A stretch of DNA of 5,796 nt from Bacteroidota bacterium (GTDB lineage: Bacteria > Bacteroidota > Bacteroidia > J057), in assembly GCA_963169475.1 (NCBI GenBank), contig CAUJFT010000139.1, forward strand, positions 1 to 5,796, read 5' to 3'. Position 1 is the stretch's first letter, and each line of letters opens with the position of its first letter. Positions 1-5,385 of this stretch are shown in pieces. A model generated the notes under the pieces. It had not been told where the DNA came from. It searched no databases and saw only the letters and a list, made by a program, of their open reading frames with translations. Position numbers and translations under genes: made by a program.

Positions 1-90
1 CTCGCAAGAAAAACTATTTGCTTCTCTAAATCTGAAATTATGCACGATACAATTATTGGACTTTTTATTAATCATTTTTTCTTTCATTAG
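1..90 (+). CDS. IS1-family transposase, C-terminal 29 residues (5' partial)
   Basis: Frame 1 is open from the window edge to TAG at 88-90. It starts LARKTICFSKS and continues with EIMHDTIIG. This aligns with the end of E. coli IS1 InsB, whose tail has the form L-x-R-K-x-x-x-F-S-K-S-x-x-x-H-D-x-x-I-G. The match therefore covers the conserved RK, FSKS, HD and IG positions in register. In IS1 this tail follows the catalytic residues of the DDE-type transposase, so none of the active site is visible here. IS1 transposase is commonly made by a programmed frameshift between insA and insB, but that site lies upstream of the window. The gene ends 27 bases before the element's boundary, the usual compact IS1 arrangement. 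Confidence 0.85.
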   Translation, partial: LARKTICFSKSEIMHDTIIGLFINHFFFH

Positions 91-94
91 AAAT

Positions 95-117
95 AAATCC
101 TAATTTAGGACACTACC
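95..117 (-). repeat. IS1 terminal inverted repeat (right end)
   Basis: Read on the minus strand from 117 inward, the end starts GGTAGTGTCCTAAATTAGGA. The first seven bases fit the IS1 consensus GGTRRTG. Within it lies a near-perfect palindrome, TCCTAA-T-TTAGGA (98-110). The inner limit of the repeat is approximate because the left repeat is not in the window for comparison. Confidence 0.7.
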
Positions 118-393
118 AAAAAATTCGGGTGTCGTAAAAGATTGTGTCGTAAATCGAATGGTATATTTTGTGATTATTTGGTAGTCAGCTATTTTAAACA
201 AAGTATCCACTCATTGATGGCACCACCCTTTATATCTACTCGTACTTCATTCATAGCAATGAAAAGATATAGAATTAAGGTAAAATATCCCATCTTTCAA
301 TACCCTATCTGTCATAATTATTTTTCTGTGTCCATTTTGTGCCAAGAATTGCGAAAAAACTTCTTTTGTGTCCGTTTTGTGCCAGAATTTTTC
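118..393. other. Gene-free spacer between the IS1 end and the tRNA terminator
   Basis: I find no convincing gene on either strand. The plus-strand frame 142-510 runs into the antisense of the tRNA and is spurious. On the minus strand a 34-codon frame (MGYFTLILYLFIAMNEVRVD...) lies at about 188-292, but it lacks support from a ribosome-binding site or any family I recognise. What the stretch does hold is repeats: GTGTCGTAAA at 129-138 and again at 144-153, and an 18-bp motif at 327-344 and 367-384. Together with the adjoining IS1 end, this reads as a landing zone for mobile elements or the decayed edge of older ones. That last statement is inference. Confidence 0.5.
327..384 (+). repeat. Pair of 18-bp direct repeats spaced exactly 40 bp apart
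   Basis: TGTGTCCATTTTGTGCCA at 327-344 recurs at 367-384 as TGTGTCCGTTTTGTGCCA, with one mismatch in 18. Weaker similarity extends a few bases to the left (21 of 24 matches for 321-344 against 361-384) and, with a one-base gap, to the right (AGAATT). Two copies this close are unlikely to be chance. Multiple short directly repeated transposase-binding sites near a terminus are known for IS21-family elements, and the GTGTCC...TGTGCC wording resembles such ends, but no transposase gene is visible to support that. The origin is left open. Confidence 0.6.
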
Positions 394-441
394 AAAAAAA
401 AATCCACGTATCTAATTGATAAACAATTATTTACGTGGATT
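394..441 (-). terminator. Rho-independent terminator downstream of the tRNA
   Basis: AATCCACGTA (401-410) and TACGTGGATT (432-441) form a perfect 10-bp inverted repeat. Inside it a second stem pairs AATTG (414-418) with CAATT (424-428) around a 5-base loop. On the minus strand the hairpin is followed directly by a T run (complement of the A run from 394). It begins about 15 bases beyond the tRNA 3' end, which makes it the natural end of that transcript. Confidence 0.85.
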
Positions 442-455
442 AAAATTTGTACTTG

Positions 456-529
456 TGGGCCCACCTGGGCTCGAACCAGGGACCACCTGATTATGAGTCA
501 GGTGCTCTAACCGACTGAGCTATAGGCCC
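456..529 (-). tRNA. tRNA with anticodon CAT, probably tRNA-Ile2 (lysidine type), otherwise elongator tRNA-Met
   Basis: On the minus strand the 74 nt fold into a complete cloverleaf: acceptor GGGCCTA/TGGGCCC with one T-G wobble, D arm GCTC/GAGC, anticodon stem CCTGA/TCAGG around loop CTCATAA, T arm CCTGG/CCAGG with loop TTCGAGC, and discriminator A. The anticodon is CAT. It is not the initiator: base pair 1-72 is G-C and the anticodon stem lacks the three G-C pairs typical of initiators. The acceptor stem GGGCC and the C4-G69 pair resemble tRNA-Ile rather than elongator Met, so I favour tRNA-Ile2, whose C34 is converted to lysidine by TilS to read AUA. This remains a judgement, and automated tools often label such genes Met. 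The 3' CCA is not encoded (ACAAGT follows). Confidence 0.95.
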
Positions 530-556
530 AAGTAGTTTCTATTTCAAAAAACGTTG

Positions 557-588
557 CAAAATAAATGATTTTTTCCGAATTATGCAAA
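557..588 (-). promoter_or_regulatory. Likely promoter of the CAT tRNA (Bacteroidota type)
   Basis: On the minus strand, TTTG (588-585) is followed after 20 bases by TTATTTTG (564-557). This differs from the -7 consensus TAnnTTTG at only one position. Spacing fits the -33/-7 arrangement of the phylum. Transcription would begin near 552, giving a leader of about 24 nt before the mature tRNA 5' end. The surrounding DNA is very AT-rich, so a chance match is possible. Confidence 0.5.
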
Positions 589-633
589 AAAATTTAAGAA
601 TAAATTATCTACTATTTATTAAAAACAAAAAAT

Positions 634-993
634 ATGCAGTTTTTAAAAAAAAGGTTCCGGAGTTTTGGATATGCTATTGAGGGAATTATGGATATGGTAT
701 GCTCACAAACTCATGCACGAATCCACCTATTAGCAGTACTGATTATTACCGCTATGGGGATTTATGTTGGGCTTAGTTGGGCAGAGTGGTGCGGAATTAT
801 TACTTGTATGGGAATTGTATTATCCCTTGAAGCGGTCAATACTGCTATTGAACACCTAACAGACCTTGCTTCTCCAGAATATCATGAATTAGCCAAAAAA
901 GCAAAAGACACCGCCGCAGGAGCAGTACTAATTAGTGTCATTTTTTGCGGAATTGTATGGGGAATTATCTTTATTCCTAAACTTTTACACTGA
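634..993 (+). CDS. dgkA: Diacylglycerol/undecaprenol kinase family membrane protein
   Basis: A 119-residue integral membrane protein of the small prokaryotic diacylglycerol kinase family, which phosphorylates diacylglycerol, or undecaprenol in the Gram-positive branch, using ATP in the inner membrane. The signature at 66-98 is clear: E66, N69 and E73 in EAVNTAIE, then EYHELAKKAKD with K91-D92, then AAGAVL. These correspond to E. coli E69 (catalytic), N72, E76, K94 and D95. Hydrophobic segments at about 32-48, 53-67 and 96-114 give the expected three membrane spans, after a basic N-terminus. The wording (ARIHLLAV, LAKKAKDTAAGAVL) is closer to the Gram-positive undecaprenol kinase type than to E. 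coli DgkA, so the substrate is uncertain. The usual Glu before RIH (E28 in E. coli) is Gln here (Q25). The start is the first ATG after an A-rich leader, with no clear Shine-Dalgarno. Its last 9 bases overlap the convergent Fe-S carrier gene. Confidence 0.93.
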   Translation: MQFLKKRFRSFGYAIEGIMDMVCSQTHARIHLLAVLIITAMGIYVGLSWAEWCGIITCMGIVLSLEAVNTAIEHLTDLASPEYHELAKKAKDTAAGAVLISVIFCGIVWGIIFIPKLLH

Positions 994-1323
994 AAAACTT
1001 TCTCCACAAGCACAAGTACGAGAAGCGTTGGGGTTTTTAAAGTGAAAACCTTCCCCTTTAAGTCCACCAGTAAAATCTAACTCTGTACCAGCAAGGTATA
1101 ATAGACTTTTCATATTTACCATCAGCCGGACACCGTTATCTTCAAATACTTGGTCGCCTCCCTGTGCCATATCATCAAAATCCAATTTGTAAACTAAACC
1201 CGAACAACCTCCTCCATCTACGCTAACCCTTAAAGCATGCTCAGGGGAGTAACCTCCTTCTTTACGAAGCCTCTCAATGTGTGTACGTGCAGTATCAGTT
1301 ACAGTAATAAATATGGCGGACAT
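985..1323 (-). CDS. A-type iron-sulfur cluster carrier, HesB/IscA/SufA/ErpA family
   Basis: A 112-residue cytoplasmic protein of usual length for the family, which receives Fe-S clusters from the scaffold and passes them to apo-enzymes. The three cluster-binding cysteines are all present: C40 in DGGGCSGL, and C104 and C106 in TCACGESF at the C-terminus, equivalent to C35, C99 and C101 of E. coli IscA. The N-terminal ITVTDTARTHIERL and the central NMKSLLYLAGTELDF segment (70-84) are also typical. The Gly between the last two Cys is Ala here, a tolerated variant. No other suf or isc genes adjoin it, so which paralogue (iscA, sufA or erpA) it represents cannot be decided. ATG at 1323 gives the expected N-terminus. 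Upstream (minus strand) I see no convincing -33/-7 pair. It is convergent with the lipid kinase gene and overlaps its 3' end by 9 bp (985-993). Confidence 0.93.
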   Translation of the reverse strand: MSAIFITVTDTARTHIERLRKEGGYSPEHALRVSVDGGGCSGLVYKLDFDDMAQGGDQVFEDNGVRLMVNMKSLLYLAGTELDFTGGLKGEGFHFKNPNASRTCACGESFSV

Positions 1324-1444
1324 AAGCGTTTAAATAAATATTTCTTCAGGTCTTATAACGAATTTCCTCCAAATAGGTTTTTAAAAAATAAAAGAAGAAT
1401 ATTCAGATGTTTTTTTAATATTGCATTTTTCTAAATAAAACCAG
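1324..1444. other. Divergent intergenic region, Fe-S carrier and hexosaminidase
   Basis: These 121 bp separate two genes transcribed away from each other and must carry both promoters. I see only weak candidates for the plus strand: TAGGTTTT at 1374-1381 and TAATATTG at 1416-1423. Each has one mismatch to TAnnTTTG and neither has a good TTTG at the right distance. I therefore make no firm promoter call. The hexosaminidase start is preceded by A-rich sequence (TAAATAAAACCAG) and no Shine-Dalgarno, as is usual in the phylum. Confidence 0.4.
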
Positions 1445-3694
1445 ATGAAAAAGATTTTTTACATTTTATTTATCTTTCTACTAAACAATATTTACGCCCA
1501 ACAATTGGGACTGATACCTGCCCCCGTGCATCTTACGCAACAAGCAGGTGTTTTTATCCTTGATAATCAAACATCTTTTGATATTTCAGATGATTTATTG
1601 AAAGACGAAAGGCAATATCTTATAGATTATCTCTATCAATATTATGCCAAAAGCTATACTAAAGACACAAAAGAAGCACGAAGAAGTGTGTCGTTTGGGC
1701 TAAATAAGTCTATGCCTGCTGAAGCCTATACACTTCGCATCACTCCAGAATTAGTTCAAATCGAAGGAGGGGGCAAAGCTGGGGTTTTTTACGGGATTCA
1801 GACTTTGATACAGCTACTACCCACTACTATTAGCCCTGAGCCAACCCTTCCTTGTATAGAAATTGAGGATTCTCCTCGTTTTAGATGGAGAGGAATGCAC
1901 TTAGATGTATGCCGACACTTTTTTCCGCCGGAATTTATCAAAAAATATATAGATATCATTGCTTCTTATAAAATGAATACCTTTCATTGGCATCTCACAG
2001 ATGACCAAGGTTGGCGGATTGAAATCAAGAAATACCCACTTCTCACCGCCGTAGGAGCATGGAGAAATGGAACGATGATTGGGCGTTATAGCGACCACCG
2101 ATATGATACCCTCCGCTATGGCGGGTTTTATACACAAGCACAAATACGCGAAATTGTAGCCTATGCCCAAAAACGGCATATTACTATTGTTCCTGAAATT
2201 GAGATGCCCGGACATGCTGTAGCTGCAATTGCTGCGTATCCGTTTCTTTCTTGTACGGGGGAGCAAGTAGAAGTTGGAAAAAAGTGGGGGGTGGAAGAAA
2301 ATGTTTTATGTCCTACAGAAGATACATTCGGCTTTTTGGAAGGAGTATTAACAGAAGTAATGGATTTGTTTCCGGGTAAATATATTCATATTGGTGGAGA
2401 CGAAGTTCCCAAAATTGCATGGAAAAAATCAAATTTCTGTCAAGAGCTGATAAAGAAAGAAAAATTAAAAGATGAACATGGGCTTCAAAGCTATTTTATC
2501 CGAAGGATAGAGCGATTTATTCATTCCAAAGGGCGGCAAATTATTGGGTGGGATGAAATTCTTGAAGGAGGGCTTGCTCCTAATGCAGCAGTAATGAGTT
2601 GGAGGGGGACAGAGGGAGGAATAGCGGCGGCAAAACAAGGTCATTTTGCGGTAATGAGTCCCGGTTCTCATTGTTATTTTGACCATTATCAAGGAAATCC
2701 CGCCAATGAACCGCTTGCTTTTGGGGGTTATACTACCGTAGAGAAAACATATAGCTATGAGCCTATTCCCAAAGGTCTCAACCCGGACGAGGCCTCTTAC
2801 ATTATGGGTGCTCAAGGAAATATATGGACAGAATATATCCTTACTCCAGAACATGTAGAATATATGGCTCTTCCCAGAATGGCAGCATTAGCAGAGGTGG
2901 TATGGAGTCCGGCTGCAAACCGGAACTTTTCATCATTCAAAAACCGACTAGCCGCCCATTTTAGACTATTAGATATGCACAAGATAAATTATTCCCGCTC
3001 TATTTTTGAGGTTAAAACGAGCTTAAAACCCGGAAGGGAACAAAAGGGAATAGAAGTAGGATTACAAACTATTGCAAGTGGGGGCGAAATTCTATACGGG
3101 TTTAATAATAACGCTCCGAATATAAGCTATAAAGAACCTTTTTTATTAGAAAAAAGCGGCTTAATCACGGCGGTTTATACAGAAAAGGGAGAACCTAAAG
3201 GAAAGCCTGTCATCACAGAGTTTTTATTTTCAAAATCTACCGGACGACGCATAGTACTCGAAGAAGATGCATCGGAAAGTTATCCCGGAGACGGAGCCTT
3301 CACGCTTGTAAACGGAATATATGGAAGCCCTGAATATTTTGGTTTTCAGTGGTTAGGGTGGAGCGGAAAGGATATGCAGGCGGTTATCCATTTAGATAAA
3401 GAGGAAATAGTTCACAGTGTACAGGTTGGCTATCTGGATAGGAAAGAAAGCTGGATACACCCTCCTTCTGCAATTCGCATATTTGTTTCCTTAGATAACC
3501 AAACATTTAAGGAAATAGCCGTGCTTAATACGAACGACATTGCTGACCAGCCCCGAAAAATTGTACTGAATTTTGAGCCTATCCAGACAAATTATATCAA
3601 GGTTATCGCGGAGCACGCCGGCAAAATCCCCAATGGCTTCCCCGGTGCAGGGGAAAAAGCGTGGTTATTTATTGATGAAATTGGGGTAGAGTGA
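1445..3694 (+). CDS. Secreted beta-N-acetylhexosaminidase, glycoside hydrolase family 20
   Basis: A 749-residue exo-enzyme that removes terminal beta-linked GlcNAc or GalNAc by substrate-assisted catalysis. Residues 1-18 are a signal peptide (MKK, hydrophobic FYILFIFLL core, cleavage probably after NIYA before QQLG). There is no lipobox, so it is probably periplasmic or exported rather than a lipoprotein. Residues 20-143 form the GH20b domain (LIPAPVHL; YGIQTLIQLLP). Residues 144-510 are the GH20 barrel: R149 in FRWRGMHLDVCRHF, HWHLTDDQGWR at 181-191, H257 in EMPGHAVA, the catalytic D319-E320 in HIGGDEV, W369 in GWDE, W386, Y411 and D413 in the HCYFDHY segment, and W461/E463 in GNIWTE. All map onto the known Streptomyces plicatus Hex active site. 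Residues 540-605 resemble the chitobiase/beta-hexosaminidase C-terminal Fn3-like domain, and 615-749 an F5/8-type C (discoidin, CBM32-like) sugar-binding domain. Host-glycan, chitin or peptidoglycan scavenging are all possible. No SusC/D genes adjoin it. Confidence 0.95.
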   Translation: MKKIFYILFIFLLNNIYAQQLGLIPAPVHLTQQAGVFILDNQTSFDISDDLLKDERQYLIDYLYQYYAKSYTKDTKEARRSVSFGLNKSMPAEAYTLRITPELVQIEGGGKAGVFYGIQTLIQLLPTTISPEPTLPCIEIEDSPRFRWRGMHLDVCRHFFPPEFIKKYIDIIASYKMNTFHWHLTDDQGWRIEIKKYPLLTAVGAWRNGTMIGRYSDHRYDTLRYGGFYTQAQIREIVAYAQKRHITIVPEIEMPGHAVAAIAAYPFLSCTGEQVEVGKKWGVEENVLCPTEDTFGFLEGVLTEVMDLFPGKYIHIGGDEVPKIAWKKSNFCQELIKKEKLKDEHGLQSYFIRRIERFIHSKGRQIIGWDEILEGGLAPNAAVMSWRGTEGGIAAAKQGHFAVMSPGSHCYFDHYQGNPANEPLAFGGYTTVEKTYSYEPIPKGLNPDEASYIMGAQGNIWTEYILTPEHVEYMALPRMAALAEVVWSPAANRNFSSFKNRLAAHFRLLDMHKINYSRSIFEVKTSLKPGREQKGIEVGLQTIASGGEILYGFNNNAPNISYKEPFLLEKSGLITAVYTEKGEPKGKPVITEFLFSKSTGRRIVLEEDASESYPGDGAFTLVNGIYGSPEYFGFQWLGWSGKDMQAVIHLDKEEIVHSVQVGYLDRKESWIHPPSAIRIFVSLDNQTFKEIAVLNTNDIADQPRKIVLNFEPIQTNYIKVIAEHAGKIPNGFPGAGEKAWLFIDEIGVE

Positions 3695-3721
3695 AAAAAC
3701 CGGAAGTAGTTACAGAAATAA

Positions 3722-5161
3722 TTAGACACAGATTTCTCCTTTGAGTGTAGCACTGCTAGACTCCGTGATTTTCACAAGGCAATAATCCCCAAAATTCAAC
3801 CCTTCTTTTTTCGGGAAGACCACCATTTTATTTTGGTCTGTTCTTCCGCAAAAATCATTGGTAGAGCGTTTAGAGTTACTTTCAATCAAAACCTTACGAA
3901 TCTTTCCTATCTCTCTAAGATTACTTTCTTTAGAGTGAATGTTTTGTAATTCGATGACCGCTTGAAGTCTTCTTTTTTTGGACTCTTCACTCACATCATC
4001 TTTCATTCTTTTTGCTGCCGGGGTATTGGGTCTTTCCGAGTAGGCAAAAGTAAAAGAATAATCAAAATTTACCGCCTTCATTAAGGAGAGAGTATCCTCA
4101 TGTTCGGATTCGGTTTCAGAGCAAAAGCCGGTAATAATATCCGACGAAATCCCACAGTCGGGCATTATTTCGCGGATTTTTTTTATTTTATTTAGATACC
4201 ACTCCCTTGTATAACCTCTGTGCATCAACTCCAATATTCGGCTATTTCCGGACTGAACAGGGAGATGAATATATTTACAAATGTTTTCATATTTTGCCAT
4301 CGTATAAAGCACCTCTTCGGTAATGTCTTTGGGGTGAGAGGTGGAGAACCTTACCCGCAAATCTGGGTGTATTAGTGCTACTTTTTCAAGAAGACCCGCA
4401 AATGAGCAATTCTCTCCGGTCTCTTCGTCATGATATTTGTAGGAGTCCACATTTTGCCCAAGCAACGTAACCTCTTTGTAGCCATTTTCTACCAAGTCTC
4501 TACATTCATTTACGATAGATTGCCAGTCGCGGCTTCGCTCTCTACCTCTTGTAAAAGGAACTACGCAAAAAGTACACATATTGTCGCAACCTCTCATGAT
4601 AGTTACGAATGCACTTACTCCATTAGTGTTAAGCCTTACAGGAGCTATCTCGGCGTATGTTTCTTCACGCGAAAGGAGTACGTTTACTCCTTTTTGTCCA
4701 CCTCCAGCCTCACTTACCAAGCGCGGTAAATCGCGATAGGCATCTGGACCCACTACCATATCCACCAATTTTTCTTGTTCCAAAAGTTTTACCTTAAGTC
4801 TTTCTGCCATGCAGCCTAACACTCCAACCAATAAATCAGGACGCTGTTTTTTTGCCTGCCGGAGCGACCTAAGACGATTCCACACTTTAGACTCTGCATT
4901 TTCGCGGATACTACATGTATTGATAAATATCAAATCTGCCAGAGACTCCTCTGTCGTAAACCCGTAGTTCATTTCTTTTAGTACAGAAGCTACGATTTCG
5001 GTATCCGAAAAATTCATCTGACAGCCGTAGGTCTCTATGTAAGCCAATCTTTCCGACTCTCCTTCTCCTTCTCCGGAATATGCCATTCCTTGCTTATCTT
5101 CCTCTATCTTTTTTTCTAAAGCAAGGGGATTAAACGTTTTTTGAGTGATTTTATCGCGCAT
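3722..5161 (-). CDS. miaB: tRNA-2-methylthio-N6-dimethylallyladenosine synthase MiaB
   Basis: A 479-residue radical-SAM methylthiotransferase that adds the 2-methylthio group to i6A37 of tRNAs reading UNN codons. It has the full three-domain plan. The UPF0004 domain (about 39-150) has auxiliary-cluster cysteines C47 ([11 protein letters not shown]), C83 ([10 protein letters not shown]) and C117 (LGCMAERLK). The radical-SAM domain (about 180-400) has the CxxxCxxC motif C192, C196, C199 in [20 protein letters not shown], then [24 protein letters not shown] and SERPNTPAA. The TRAM domain (about 415-477) ends in [27 protein letters not shown] and [11 protein letters not shown] favour MiaB over MtaB or RimO. 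An in-frame TAG lies two codons upstream of the ATG at 5161, so this is the earliest possible start. Residues 1-38 form a charged, Glu/Gly-rich non-conserved leader. A later start at M26 cannot be excluded. It converges on the hexosaminidase gene with only 27 bp between stop codons and no visible terminator. Confidence 0.97.
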   Translation of the reverse strand: MRDKITQKTFNPLALEKKIEEDKQGMAYSGEGEGESERLAYIETYGCQMNFSDTEIVASVLKEMNYGFTTEESLADLIFINTCSIRENAESKVWNRLRSLRQAKKQRPDLLVGVLGCMAERLKVKLLEQEKLVDMVVGPDAYRDLPRLVSEAGGGQKGVNVLLSREETYAEIAPVRLNTNGVSAFVTIMRGCDNMCTFCVVPFTRGRERSRDWQSIVNECRDLVENGYKEVTLLGQNVDSYKYHDEETGENCSFAGLLEKVALIHPDLRVRFSTSHPKDITEEVLYTMAKYENICKYIHLPVQSGNSRILELMHRGYTREWYLNKIKKIREIMPDCGISSDIITGFCSETESEHEDTLSLMKAVNFDYSFTFAYSERPNTPAAKRMKDDVSEESKKRRLQAVIELQNIHSKESNLREIGKIRKVLIESNSKRSTNDFCGRTDQNKMVVFPKKEGLNFGDYCLVKITESSSATLKGEICV

Positions 5162-5181
5162 ATACTATAAACGTAAAAACT

Positions 5182-5246
5182 ATAAGAGGACATTTTATAT
5201 CGTTTTTATGACACCTCTCTAAAAAATTAGGTATAAACCCTCTTAT
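5182..5246 (-). repeat. Inverted repeat in the miaB leader
   Basis: ATAAGAGG (5182-5189) and CCTCTTAT (5239-5246) are perfect 8-bp inverted repeats separated by 49 bases. Both lie between the predicted miaB transcription start and its ATG. Pairing would fold most of the leader into a long-looped hairpin; a nearby CACCTCTCT (5212-5220) could compete for the same partner. It is not followed by a T run, so it is not an intrinsic terminator. It could be chance or a leader structure. Confidence 0.4.
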
Positions 5247-5279
5247 CTACAACCGTGAATATATCTCCAAATGAGCGGG

Positions 5280-5310
5280 CAAAAGTACGAAAAATAAGAG
5301 ATTATCCAAA
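5280..5310 (-). promoter_or_regulatory. miaB promoter, full match to the Bacteroidota consensus
   Basis: On the minus strand, TTTG (5310-5307) and TACTTTTG (5287-5280) are separated by 19 bases. This is an exact fit to the -33 TTTG and -7 TAnnTTTG boxes at canonical spacing. Transcription should begin near 5274, leaving an untranslated leader of about 112 nt before the miaB ATG, long for this phylum. Confidence 0.7.
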
Positions 5311-5339
5311 ATATGTTACATTTATACTGTAGGGAAATT

Positions 5340-5369
5340 TTTCCTTTTCGGTAAAAACAAGTAGCTTTG
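5340..5369 (+). promoter_or_regulatory. Promoter of the M3 peptidase gene
   Basis: TAGCTTTG at 5362-5369 is an exact TAnnTTTG -7 box. TTTC at 5340-5343, 18 bases upstream, is a one-mismatch -33 box. Transcription should begin near 5374, about 12 nt before the ATG at 5386, a very short leader. It lies back to back with the miaB promoter; the two -33 boxes are about 29 bp apart. Confidence 0.65.
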
Positions 5370-5385
5370 CAAAAAAAACAGCAAA

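Larger units (their letters stand above)
1..117 (+). mobile_element. Right end of an IS1-family insertion sequence (partial)
   Basis: The element enters from beyond the left edge, and only its last 117 bases are present. Two independent signs agree. The reading frame ending at position 90 matches the C-terminus of IS1 transposases. Shortly after its stop, the sequence at 95-117, read inward from the end, begins GGTAGTG, which fits the GGTRRTG start of IS1 terminal inverted repeats. I place the boundary at 117. IS1 elements usually duplicate 8-9 bp of target, so AAAAAATTC (118-126) is the expected right-hand copy; its partner would be outside the window. Whether the full element is intact cannot be judged. 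Family assignment is from memory of IS1 proteins, not a search. Confidence 0.85.

Noticed and set aside
109..133. Hairpin GACAC...GTGTC straddling the IS1 end
   Set aside because: Five strong pairs plus two more around a 9-base loop, but no T run follows. It depends on bases outside the element, so it is probably coincidental.
188..292. 34-codon minus-strand frame with a hydrophobic N-terminus
   Set aside because: A short membrane-like peptide is possible, but there is no convincing promoter, ribosome-binding site or recognisable family, and AT-rich spacer gives such frames by chance.
142..510. 122-codon plus-strand frame
   Set aside because: Its C-terminus (GPTWARTRDHLIMSQVL) is the antisense of the tRNA, a well-known false protein, and the rest crosses the repeats and the terminator hairpin. 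It has no family resemblance.
882..1067. 61-codon minus-strand frame across the lipid kinase / Fe-S carrier junction
   Set aside because: It is out of frame with the Fe-S carrier and antisense to the lipid kinase. Its sequence resembles no known family.
1237..1434. 65-codon plus-strand frame across the Fe-S carrier start and the divergent spacer
   Set aside because: It is antisense to the 5' part of the A-type carrier gene, then runs through low-complexity AT-rich promoter DNA. No domain is visible.
1901..2854. Minus-strand frames of 121 and 129 codons inside the hexosaminidase
   Set aside because: They are antisense to highly conserved GH20 catalytic motifs, which fully explain the sequence.
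3695..3721. Possible bidirectional terminator between the hexosaminidase and miaB
   Set aside because: The 27-bp gap contains no inverted repeat with a flanking T run on either strand.
4430..4729. 99-codon plus-strand frame inside miaB
   Set aside because: It is antisense to the MiaB radical-SAM region, whose coding sense is unambiguous.
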